NCBI GenBank assembly: GCA_947069175.1
Contig: CAMTDV010000019.1
Span: 75,205,358-75,269,357 of the forward strand
Direction: 5' to 3'
DNA from: Scalesia atractyloides
Lineage: Eukaryota > Streptophyta > Magnoliopsida > Asterales > Asteraceae
DNA length: 64,000 nucleotides
Under the pieces are notes generated by a model. That model saw only the letters and a program-made list of their open reading frames with translations, was not told the origin of the DNA and did no database searches. The translations under genes were made by a program, and so were the position numbers. Within the stretch, counting starts at the first letter, position 1; each line of letters begins with the position of its first letter. Positions 20,779 to 31,246 of this stretch are shown here, in pieces.

Positions 20779-21290
20779 AACATAGTTAGAACCACATGTA
20801 TTACACGGGTTAAATACATGTAATTATATATATATATATATATTAAATAAGAATACAATATATCCATAAAAATCTCGTTTATTACACAAGTTAAATAAAT
20901 GTAATTTTATATATTGAATAATAAAAAAAAGTTATATATTTAAGAATCACGTTTGTACAGGTTGAATAAATAATAAAAAAAGTTATATATTTAAAAACCT
21001 GTGTAATACACGGGTTGAATAAATGTAATATTGTATACTAAATAATAAAAAATATATCTTTAAAAAACTCGTTTATTGTATAGGTTGAATAAATTTGATT
21101 TTATATACCAAATAATAAAAAAAATATCTTTAAAAACCACGTGTGTTACTTGGGTTGAATACATGTAATTTTGTATTAGAAATAATAAAAAAGTTATATC
21201 TTTGAAAAACCTCGTGTATTCGGTTGAATAAATCTAATTTTATATACCAAAAATAAAAAAATTATATCTTTAAAAAACTAATGAATATAC
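20779..21290. repeat. Degenerate tandem array, units about 65-75 bp
   Basis: About seven diverged units built on 'CGTGTATTACACGGGTTGAA', then TAAATGTAATTTTATATACC and AAATAATAAAAAA and TTATATCTTTAAAAA. Units differ by substitutions and small indels. No coding potential; origin unknown. Confidence 0.75.
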
Positions 21291-21329
21291 TCAATGCATA
21301 GGTGGATTGCGGATATGGTTCTTGAAAAG

Positions 21330-22171
21330 AAGATACGTTATTCTAGAAGCAAAATGAGCAGCCTTTTGAGTGATAAATTGCTGGTACAAATTCCGACAGT
21401 TTCTGCTTCAAGGTTTGGAAAGTCTCTTCTTGCTTAGGCCCCATTCAAATGATTTGTCTTTATGAGTTAAGATTGTGAGAGGTAAGGCGATTTCAAAAAA
21501 AAAATGGCAATTAAACGCTCATAATAACTAGCTATGCCTAGAAATGATTTTATTTCAGTAGGAGTCCTTGGAGCATGCCAGTTTTTGACTGCCTCAATCT
21601 TCGTAGTCTACATGAATTCCCTTTTCATTTACCACGTGACCAAGGAATTAAACTTCTTCCAACCAAAATTTACATTTTGAGAACTTGGAGTAAAACCTTT
21701 CAACACACAGAAGCTCTTGTGTAAGACGAAGATTTCGCTCATGATTAGCCTTGGTCTTTGAAAAAAATAAGAATATCTTCAATGAAAACAATGACGAAAT
21801 GATCTAAATAAGGTTCGCACACTTGATTCATTAAGTCCATAAAGGTTGTTGGTGCTTTGGTCAGCACAGAGTCATGACCGTGAACTCGTAATGCCCGTAT
21901 CGAGTTCGAAATGCGGTTTTTGGAATATAATTTCACGAACTCCGAGTTGATGATAACTAGAGCGTAGATCAATTTTCGAGACATATGTGGCGCTCTGGAG
22001 TTGATCCAATAGATTGTCAATTCGTGGCAAAGGATAACGGTTCTTGATAATCAATTTTTTGAGCTCGTGATAATCAATACATATACAAAATGAACCATCT
22101 TTCTTCTTGACAAGTAAGACTGGTGCAACACATAGAGATGAACTAGGGCGAATGAACCCTTTATCAGTCAG
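21330..22171 (-). pseudogene. Ty3/gypsy chromovirus RT-RNase H remnant
   Basis: On the minus strand from 22171: DKGFIRPSSSLCVAPVLLVK, then CICIDYHELKKLIIKNRYPL and VSKIDLRSSYHQL, followed in a shifted frame by APTTFMDLMNQVCEPYLD and FVIVFIEDILIF, where the family has FIDD (first aspartate replaced by glutamate). RNase H-like pieces reach about 21400 (KDKSFEWG). Integrase and gag are absent. At its upstream end (22172) it is cut by a sequence that looks like an LTR end. Confidence 0.82.
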
Positions 22172-22640
22172 TGTAACGCTCCGTATTTTTGTACTATCCA
22201 TATTTAGAAAGTTGTATTCTCATTTCTATTTTTAGCAACTTGTAATCGTATTTCGTTTTTCTTAGTGGTACATTGGAATTGTGTTATTTATACTAAATAG
22301 CATATATTGTTATGCTAGTATGCCAAATACTTTTTTCATTCTTTGCAAATATCTCAAACTTTATATAAGTCATACATTGAAAAAGTTTCTCTTTTTAAGG
22401 GATGCTCATTGTAACTCATCAATCAGACTGTAAGTCAATTGTGAAACTAGAAAAGGTAACTAAGATATCCTCAATAACCTCAAAGTTTACATCCTTAAAT
22501 GTGTTGTGTGTGAATATACATAGTTTGTGATAAGTCTTGGGCTGGTTCGGGTAACGCGCCGAACAGGTTCTTAAAAAATATCAATTGGGTTGCCAAATAG
22601 GCTGTTCTTAAAAAAATATCAATTGGGTTTGGGTTATAAC
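22172..22640. other. Possible LTR end, then intergenic
   Basis: Starts TGTAACGCTCCGTATTTTT, which resembles the 5' end of a long LTR, abutting the RT remnant. I cannot find the matching other end or a duplication. The rest is AT-rich without a gene, and includes a duplicated phrase TTCTTAAAAAAATATCAATTGGG near 22568 and 22606. Confidence 0.35.
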
Positions 22641-25600
22641 CATAGTTATCCGATAGCGAATTACGAGAAATAGCGACAAGGCACCTATATGTTACGTAGC
22701 GATAGCGATAGTAGCGCCCGCTGTTTCGTAAATAGCAATAAGGTAGTAGAAAAATGCAAAAATATTTCACATCAAGCATTCAAATATTGTAGCAATTATA
22801 ATCCAAAAATAAACCTTCCCATAGTTCCAAAATAGCTAATATATGCTATGACTAATAATCTAAATCATCTAAATCTTCAGATTCCGGCTCATCATCATCA
22901 TCAACGCCATCCAATGTCGGCACAAAATGCTTATAAGGCGCAACATCATTTTCTTCGACTTCCGCATCAAATTCATCTTCATCTATTAAAGTTCTTCTCT
23001 TAGGCTTGGGCCTTGAGCTTGACCTCGATGTTGATGTTCCCTCACCCTTGACGTTCCCTCACCCCTTTGACTAGTATTTGCACTTCTTCTCGTATAATAA
23101 ACTGGCTCATTCGCTCCGACAGCCGTCACAACATCACCATATGTCAAATCTTCACCCTCATGAACAAGGGCATTTTCTTCATTCTCTTCTAACCCCTCTA
23201 AAGCTCCCTTCAACCACTCATTTGGATCTTGTAGATTTCCATCTCTAAGATAATCGGGTCAATCATATCATGCATATCATACCTTCTTCTTAAAGCCCGA
23301 TTATACTTTATGTAAACAAGATCACTAAGCTTGCTTTGCTCAAGTCGGTTACTCTTTTTGGAATGAAGCTACATAAATAAAATTTAATAAGTAAATAACT
23401 ATTACATGTTAAATACTAAACAAATAGCTTCTTACATTGTTCAAATACGCTCCAATTGCGTTCGCACCCCGATGAGCTACACATCAAACTAAGCACCTTG
23501 ATTGAAAACTTTTTTAGCGCCGCTGCCGATGCTCCGTATTGCATCCACCACTCCGCTAATTTAATAGAAAATAAACAAAAGAAGTTACACTTTCGTATAA
23601 GTTATATTTATAAAAGATATACCTGGCGCAAGCTTTGTTCGCATTTGCTTTGCCATTGGATATCCAAAAATCCCATCAGCACGTCGATATAGCGGGAGCT
23701 CAGTGTTAATCTGTATCTGCTCGTCTACGGTTACTATCAACTTAGTAATGCATGCTTGTAACCCACTTATCACCGCAGTATCATCCTCCACCTTTGGATT
23801 GTTGTAATACAAACCAGGATTCAAATAATATCCCGCTACATGCAAAGGTTGATGTAACTGACAATCCCACCTTTTATCAATTATCTTGAAAATCTCTTTA
23901 TACTTTGCTTCTTTATTTTTGAAAGAGGCAGCAATCAACTCCTTTGCCATTTTCATAGCATTATAAATATAACCCATAGGAGGCTTTTTCTCTCCGTCAA
24001 CTAAACGAAGCACTCCTAACAATGGATACCCAACTTTCACCGCAAAGTTTACATTGTTCCAAAAGGTTGGCAACAATATAATATTCGCTATCCGTGCACC
24101 TCCCGCCTACTTTGCAAACTTGCTTGTGGTCCACTTTTCGGAGGTGAACATTTTTTTTAACTTCAGCTTGTTCACCTTGAAACAATTTAGAGTGATGAAA
24201 GCAGTCGCAAATCTAGTCTTCGCGGGCCTAACCATGTCTTTCTGTCCGGTGAACTCTCTCATCATGTTCAGTAGCAATGTGCGGTTATATATGTATGTGT
24301 TCACTGCAGTTACCCTTTCAAGACAGCCCTTTAAGTCAGGTAACTTGAAGATGTCTTCAAACATTAAATCAATGCAGTGGGCCGCACATGGAGTCCAATA
24401 TATGTGCGGGTATTTTTCTTCCACAAGTTTACCCGCTGCTACATTGTTACTTGCGCTATCAGTCACGATTTGAATAATATCCTTCGGTCCAACCTCCTCA
24501 ATTAATCGGTCAAACAGTTTGAAATTTTTTCAGCTACAAGAGATTTTATAAGTTACTAAACATTTCACCTATAATAAGTATTAACATAAAGAAACGACTT
24601 AAATGGTTACCCGTGTGAGAATAGCTAGAAGCATCGACTGATTCAACGAACATACTCCCTCGACGAGTGTTTACTAGGAAGTTGATTAACGCCCTTCCTT
24701 TCCTATCTCTCCAACCATCAGCAATCAAGGAACACCCATAGGTTGACTTTTCTACCTCATTATCATGCATAATCTTTTTGGTGTGTTCTATCTCTAACTT
24801 CAACATAGGAACACGTACCTCATGATATGTGGGGGTTTCATAACGCACCCATATCTACCAATCGCTTCAATTGCGGGCCCTAAACTATCGTACGTCACCG
24901 CATTGAAAGGAAGCCCCGCATCGTACATCCAACGAGAGAACTTTTGAACCACATCAAGTCTTAGTTTCTTTTGTGTTTCATTGTGCTCTACGCTTCCTAT
25001 CAAGTTTCCCCCTTTCTTCCCCGATGTAAGCGATGGGCTTGAACATTGAATACAAAGGGCCTTTTGCTTTTTTATTAGAATCACTAGCAGCAGCTGATGA
25101 AGCAGCTCGCTTGCCCTTTGATTGAAGTTGAGCCGCTTCTTCATCTTCATCATTTTCTTCTAAATCAACCACTTCATCAAAATGTGGTATGCTATTTGAC
25201 GTCTCTTTTATACGTTTCTTCTTCTCAAACAATTCTTTGAATAGATTTTTCACGTCATCGGGAACCTTGGGACATCTCCCACATCCGGGGAATCCCAAGC
25301 AAGGTGATGTTTGTGCCTTGTGATCCCGCCACTTGAAATAAAAGAACAAAAAATGCACCTTACCGAGCTCTTGGTTCCTTCTACCAGCGTCCCGTAAGTC
25401 CAACCAGGATCAGCTGGCTTTTTACTACCCATTCTGTTGTTAACACTCAACAATTAACGCGATATATGACAGACATCAGTGATCAGACTAACAATAACAA
25501 ATAACAATCAATAAACTAACAACAGTAACAGTAATAACAATTATACATCAGAGTAGACTAACAGTAAATGCATATTCGATGTAGATACAATTATACTTAT

Positions 25601-26116
25601 ACATCAGACTAACAGTAACAATGATACTAACAATCAATCATCAGATTCAGAACTGAAGCAAGTAATATGTCACAATAAATAAGTCCCATTATTCAAAATT
25701 GTGGTTTTTAAAAACTCATGCATGATATTTATAATAACTGCTGACCATTGAAATCATAAAGAAAGAAGCATGAAGTATAATGGAGAATCAAGAAAGAAAC
25801 AACATTCAAGAGATAAACGACATTAAAGATCGTACCTTTAATATTAATTGAGAGTTGAGAGATGAATTTTGCTTAAAGGAGGCAGAGGTCGGCAGGAGTT
25901 GAAGAGACGATGAAGAGTTGAATACGTGGTATATGAAACGGCAGTGTAAACGTGAATAAAATAAAACCTAATACGTGCCTATTTATAAGGAAACCAAAAA
26001 AAAAACATAATTCGCTATTGTCCCGCTTTTTACTCGCCAGAACCAAATAGCGGACAACCACCGATACGCAACGCAATTCGCGATAGCGGTCGCTACGGCC
26101 GCTATCGATAACTATG
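22641..26116 (-). mobile_element. Complete hAT transposon, 3476 bp
   Basis: Terminal inverted repeats CATAGTTATCCGATAGCG and CGCTATCGATAACTATG, flanked on both sides by the perfect 8-bp duplication GTTATAAC (22633-22640 and 26117-26124). Subterminal regions are rich in CGATAGCG-type words on both ends. Inside is one minus-strand transposase gene. Both ends and the duplication are well preserved, so the ends could still be mobile if transposase is supplied. Confidence 0.95.
22852..25432 (-). pseudogene. hAT transposase (BED zinc finger, RNase H fold, hAT C-terminal dimerisation)
   Basis: Start chosen at ATG 25432-25430 (MGSKKPADPGWTYG). The BED-type finger CIFCSF...RHKHHLA is at about 25370-25310. 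A frame change near 25300 leads to CPKVPDDVKNLFKELFEKKK and a nuclear-signal-like acidic/basic linker. The DUF659-like segment is at 24950-24650 (FSRWMYDAGLPFNAV; LIADGWRDRKGRALINFLV), then TDSASNNVAAGKLVEEKYPH and WTPCAAHCIDLM (24466-24380), FWNNVNFAVKVGYPLLGVLR near 24060, and the C-terminal dimerisation motif AEWWMQYGASAAALKKF...SSGCERNWS at about 23555-23450. The tail is acidic (DDDDEPESEDLDDLD), stop at 22852-22854. Several frame jumps look like introns (near 24540, 23610 and 23400), others like indels. The gene catalyses cut-and-paste transposition of this element; activity is doubtful. Confidence 0.85.
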
Positions 26117-26124
26117 GTTATAAC

Positions 26125-26821
26125 GGGTTTTACCAAAAATGAACTAAGGTCAAAAGGGCTAAATGGGCTCACCTGCTCTCAATGTTTTCATGGCGGTGGT
26201 GGTGACGAGAATAGGACTTTAATCCAACTTCTCATTAGAGCCTTACTAAGAATATGTGCTATCATAGTGGGCCGTGTATAATATGATAATTTGAAGTAGA
26301 GAATTGTAAGAACCACTTAAGATTTGAAAGTAATTCATGTAGCCCAAGATCGTTTATGAACATGATTTGAGAATCAAACAAACTTTCATTGAATCATAAT
26401 TTGCAAGGAATCAATCTGAATGATCCTTGGCTTGTTCGATGTACATATATCCATGCTGGAACGGTGTGTGTAAATGACGTGTCTTTTGATACGTCGCAAC
26501 CCTAAACACACCAATTCACAATTGAGAGTTTAGATACCTGACCCTTTAACTAATCTAAAATAATATATAACATAAACTACACTTCTAACTACTTACACTT
26601 TGACCCGTTTAACTTTCTTTCAAACTTAACAATTAAAGTCTAAGATAATTGGTGTCAGTTCTGTGCATAGTTGTTCTGCATCAACCAAATAACAAAAGTA
26701 AATATTACAGTACAAGAAAAAACTTCAGGAATATAAATGTTAAGACATATCATTCTGGTGTACCCATTATAAGGTAAATATGAAGGAAGATGGAAGAGTG
26801 GAAAGGAAGATGTAAATACCG
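26125..26821. other. Intergenic, no gene seen
   Basis: No coherent ORF or recognised repeat terminus. Confidence 0.45.
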
Positions 26822-27526
26822 TTTCTGGCTTCTAAACACTGAGAGCGTTCATTTCCAGCATCGCACAGGCGGCCTTGTTTGTGACACTCGCTACATGAAG
26901 GTGACAATACAAGTGTGATAGAGGTGACAGGAGCAAGGTGGGAAAATATGTTGATTTCATCTAGTGCTGGATTAGTTGAGGTTGTCGCGGTTAGCTGTAC
27001 AACTTTACATGTATGGGAAGGTCACTTGGAATGTTCCATTGAAGTAGTTATAGTAGAAATTGTGATCTTAGCATCCGGTGTAGCTATTGTATTTATGTTT
27101 ACCAAAATAAGCATTATTTCTTGGGCATAAGAGACTTTTTGTGTCCATTTGAAGATAGTGAGGATGAGAGCTATTGTAATGGAATACAAAAGGGGGCTTG
27201 GATTTAGAGAAGTGATATAATGCATAAGCGCCTCACAGCTTTTCTTTTCCACAAGCTGCGTTAATCTTTGGTCACGAATGACTATATTATCAGAATTAAG
27301 CTTGCCAACAAGTTCGTATGACCTTTCTCCAATTTGAAGTTCCCCACCTTTGGAAGTACAGTTGACCTTGATCAGCCCGCACTGCGTGTCTTTGACATTG
27401 TAAAATGGGTACTGGAACGTGCCCAGACCCGAGCAACTGAAACTTTCTGGGCGGACAGGCAAAGAAGTTGGATATAGCAGAGTGACATGAAAGAATAAGG
27501 AAGATGAAACAGAAGATGATAATCAT
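26822..27526 (-). pseudogene. LRK10L-type receptor kinase, ectodomain exon
   Basis: Starts with a signal peptide (MIIIFCFIFLILSCHSA), then CPP and, after a one-base frame change near 27460, the GUB_WAK galacturonan-binding-like domain: SFSCSGLGTFQYPFYNV, CGLIKVNCTS, and RLTQLVEKKSCEAL. The C-terminal WAK-associated part is at about 27040-26830 in another frame, with the cysteine pattern CSECHKQGRLCDAGNERSQC and a donor GTATTT at 26820. At least two frame breaks make it a pseudogene. In intact LRK10L proteins this is the extracellular half, anchored by a transmembrane helix to a cytoplasmic kinase. No kinase exon follows downstream; the hAT element occupies that side. Confidence 0.82.
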
Positions 27527-28401
27527 TTTAAATTAATGTACATCATGAAAGAAATATAGCTTATAACGTGTCTAGATTTTTTTTCTTTATTGTTTTTTTC
27601 TTCGAAAGACAAACTTCATTCAAACACCCCCTACCAACAACCAGGGGAGGCAACCAAACAACAAAACACCACTACATAATTACAAGAAATTATATTTACA
27701 CCACTCCTCCCATTTAATCACCTTAAACTTCGATCTATATATGGTTGAACCAAAAAAAAAAAAAAAACTAAGGGCTTTAACCTCTTAATGATCTTCTCCA
27801 CCTTGACTTATTGGAAAATCATTTATCCATCCTCGCTCTCTAAATGCACCAACACCCCACAATAATAATGCCATGGATTAACTCCTTATTTTTTTTGAAC
27901 GGAAAATGTTACTCCTTTAATTTGTCCCCTTGCCCAGGTTTGAACCTAATACCTCCTCTTAAGAGGCATGTGCCTCTACCAAATGGGTGGCGATTAACTC
28001 CTTATACTTGTAATTATCTCTCAGAACTTTATGTAATTCCAAACAAATCTTTAACCGGCGAAAATTTGGGGAATACCACACCAAAATCTGGATATCTAGA
28101 TGACTATCGACCCTTCACATCCCAGGAGAACTTTTTTCATTTTCTTCCACTATGTTTAAATGCAAAATTTCACACACATCAATAAATAAGCGTAATTTAT
28201 TTTTAATACACTATAATTCCATCATGTCAATTTAATGCACTTTGGTTCTGTGTTCACGAAAATTTAACATATTTTTACAACATTAAGACAAACTTTAAAG
28301 TTTAAAAAAAAACCCAGACACTTCATATTGACCCATAAAACTTGGACTAGCTAGGTGTACCACATTCAAAACTACAAATATGAAAATTTACGAACATATT
28401 G
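27527..28401. other. Intergenic, no gene seen
   Basis: AT-rich, with a short A run near 27750 and no frame with domain-like content. Confidence 0.45.
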
Positions 28402-28409
28402 GCCTTTGA

Positions 28410-28561
28410 CAAGGGCGTAGCTTAGTTGGGGGCCGGGGGCGTCCGACCTCCGAACTTTTCGCTCGGTAGTTCCGGTATATAGTTTTCGTATAGAATTTTT
28501 TAGGTATATACGTTTTCGACCCCCGCCCTCTCCCGGTTGGAAATCTCAAGCTTCGCCACTG
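28410..28561. mobile_element. hAT-type MITE, 152 bp
   Basis: Ends CAAGGGCGTAGCTTAG and AGCTTCGCCACTG form imperfect inverted repeats of hAT CARNG type. Flanks GCCTTTGA (28402-28409) and ACCTTTGA (28562-28569) agree at 7 of 8 positions. The interior has GGGGGCCGGGGGCGTCC, a phrase that looks like part of a dispersed repeat. Confidence 0.78.
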
Positions 28562-28833
28562 ACCTTTGAGTTTATTTTTGATCAAATTATGTCTTGATTT
28601 GAGTAAAAGTAAATATTTTTGTTTGTTTTGCTAAGATCAGAATGTTTCATTAAGTTTTATAATTTTCTTTTCCAGGTTTCAAAACTATGCAAAAGATTGA
28701 GTTAAAAAAAAACGAAAAAAAAACATCACAAGATCACAAGAAAGTAGTTATCCGAATCATTATTTATATACAAGTCCCAACAAGGAATTCTAATGTAATC
28801 ACTAAGACTTGCATAACGAAATACTAAAATAAT

Positions 28834-29514
28834 TAGGGTTGTGCAATGGTTCAGAACCGGACCGAACCGATCCGAACCGGGATCGAACCGGAACCGTTTA
28901 ATGCTAAATATAAGAACCGGAACCGAACCGCATTCTAACGGTTCCGGTTTGGTCCGAAACCGGATTAAAGTTCTTGCGTAACGGTTCTCGCTAGAACCGG
29001 TTGTCAATTGATCCTAAAACTAACAACAAAATAAAAACAAGTAACACAACTGAACCATTTAAAACAAATAACTAAGAGTTGCAACATCCAAAATTCAAAC
29101 CAATCAAAGTAAAAAACAACAAGAATAAAATGTTTTAAACCATGAAAAGAAAATATACAATATAAAAAACAAATTTAAGTAAAAACTTTTAGTTAACCAT
29201 TACAAAATCTTCATTCAAACATTATGTCAAAACTATTTTTATTTTTGTCAATCCTAGAAACATTTGTTTTAAACATAAAATCTAAAGTTTAAATAAACTA
29301 ATAAGGTTTTTGAATATATTTTTTAAAGTTTAAACCGAAACTGGTTCTAGCGGTTCCTCAAACGGAACCGTCGGTAACCGGAACCAAACCGGGAAACCGT
29401 TTTTCCTAAAGTTAAGAACCGGAACCGGACCCAAATACAAAAACACGGTTCGGATCTGACGGTTCCGGTTCGGTTCCCCGGTTCTTACGATTCAGAACCG
29501 TAATGCTCGCCCTA
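28834..29514. mobile_element. hAT-type MITE with GAACCGG subterminal repeats
   Basis: 681 bp between perfect 8-bp duplications AAAATAAT (28826-28833 and 29515-29522). Ends TAGGGTTGTGCAATGG and GTAATGCTCGCCCTA. Both ends carry many GAACCGG/CCGGTTC words; the centre is AT-rich with no ORF. Same architecture as the 3276 element but with a different subterminal word. Confidence 0.92.
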
Positions 29515-30132
29515 AAAATAATAGATACTTATCCATACAAATATTGAATATGCATGATCCTCAAAAGTGACCTAATTGTCCTTCAGGAGTGATTAAAAAT
29601 TTTGTCTTAAATGATTGCATTTATTCTAGGAGAATATTCTAGGATCTCATGCTGTCCTGTGTAATTCTCTATCAAAGTTCTCAAACCCAAAGTACACGAG
29701 TTGGGCGTATTCCAGCCACCCAAAATGAGGTCTCATGCTCGGCTGCTTTTCCAATCCCTCACTTAGCCCAACAGGAAGGCGACATCAATGTGCAAACATC
29801 GTTTACACTTCACAAATTAAAGTCTAAAAGTGAAAGACGGACCGCTATACTTTTAAGTTTTAACGTTCATCATCATCACTAGTTAATTAACATACAATTT
29901 AACATCAATAGCGGTCATAATTCGAATGATCAACTGTTTTTAGAAAAAAACAGTCTTCTCTCTTCTCTGGTTGTTCATATGACAATCCACACTTTTTTCA
30001 GGATGTTATATCCCGGCTTCTTGCTAATCATACAATTAACTAGAATTGGAACATAAACAGTTATACATCCTATCAGAAATAGATAGGAGTTAACTAAATA
30101 TAAATACTTAATTGATAAAATATTACAAAGTG

Positions 30133-31246
30133 TCATGTAGAATAACAATAAGGATATAATGAATCTGTCAATGGGGAACCGACACACCTTGATGGAGATG
30201 ATATATATGGTTTTGGAGGGATTTCCAATTCCTTCTAACATTTCCAACACTTTAGTGATTGAAGGTCGGGTCAAGGGATTCGTTTGTATGCACCACAACC
30301 CCACAATGATCATTTTCCTTGCAGTCTTATTTTCTTCTTCACTCATAATCTCATTCAGTCCAAGTTGTTCATCATGCAATTCAGCCTTCTTATATATCCA
30401 GTGAGGAAAGTATATCTCACTTGTATTATCAACTCCAACTTCAATATTTTTTCTCCCTCCGACCATTTCTAAAATCATCTTTCCATAACTATATACATCT
30501 GATTTGTGAGAAATCTCTCCAAAATTCCTAGAAAATATTTCAGGAGCAATATAACCAGGCATTCCTTTCATATGGGACACGGATATCTTGCTTTCTTTCT
30601 CACGGAACAACTTAGCCATGCCAAAGTCAGATATCTTAGGACAAAAATCATTATCCAATAGGATATTATGTGGCTTTATGTCAAAATGTAGTATCCGTGT
30701 GCTACAACCCCTATACAAATATTCTAGACCTCTCGCAATCCCAATTGCAATCTGGTGCAACTTTTCCCATCCAAGTTGGCTACTACTTGAAGAACCTTGA
30801 TTGTATATGAACCTCTCTAGGGAACCATTGGGCATGAATTCGTAGATTAAAGCTCTTTGGCGACCCTCCAAACAAAATCCCATAAGGCTTACAATATTAA
30901 CATGGGAAGTTCTACCTACACTTGCAACTTCATTAATGAAATCTTCCCCGTTAGCCTTCACTTCATTTAAAACCTTCACTGCTTTTGGTTTCTTAGCACT
31001 CCTTTATACACAGTACCAAAACCACCTTTGCCTAGTTTGACCTTAAAGGAGCTTGTTATCTTCTCAACTTGTGCATAAGAGTACCTTTTTGGAACCAGGA
31101 ATTCGTGATTCTTTAGAAACATTTCAACTTTGACATTGTACTTTGCATTTTTCCTCATTTTAATTTTCCTTCTCAAGCATAAGATTATGACCACTGATAA
31201 TGTTACAAGAACTACGCCAAAGCCTATGCCAAGAACTGTAACTGTC
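30133..31246 (-). pseudogene. LRK10L-type receptor kinase, transmembrane and kinase exon
   Basis: The exon begins after an acceptor TTTTGACAG at about 31245. A transmembrane helix (LGIGFGVVLVTLSVVIILCL) and basic stop-transfer come first, then the juxtamembrane YSYAQVEKITSSF and the glycine-rich loop LGKGGFGTVYKG. A one-base frame change near 30995 precedes the catalytic lysine (AVKVL). The rest of the kinase is open: ALIYEFMPNGSLERF, catalytic loop HFDIKPHNILLD, DFGMAKL and GYIAPE. Near 30225 the frame slips again; the true C-terminus (PPKPYISSPSR) is in the other frame with stop 30133-30135. Such kinases signal in innate immunity and ABA-linked responses in relatives. No ectodomain exon is found upstream (31247-34483). 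Confidence 0.87.

Noticed and set aside
22495..22779. 94-codon minus-strand ORF across the left end of the hAT element
   Set aside because: It spans the element boundary and reads through the subterminal repeats, so it is accidental.
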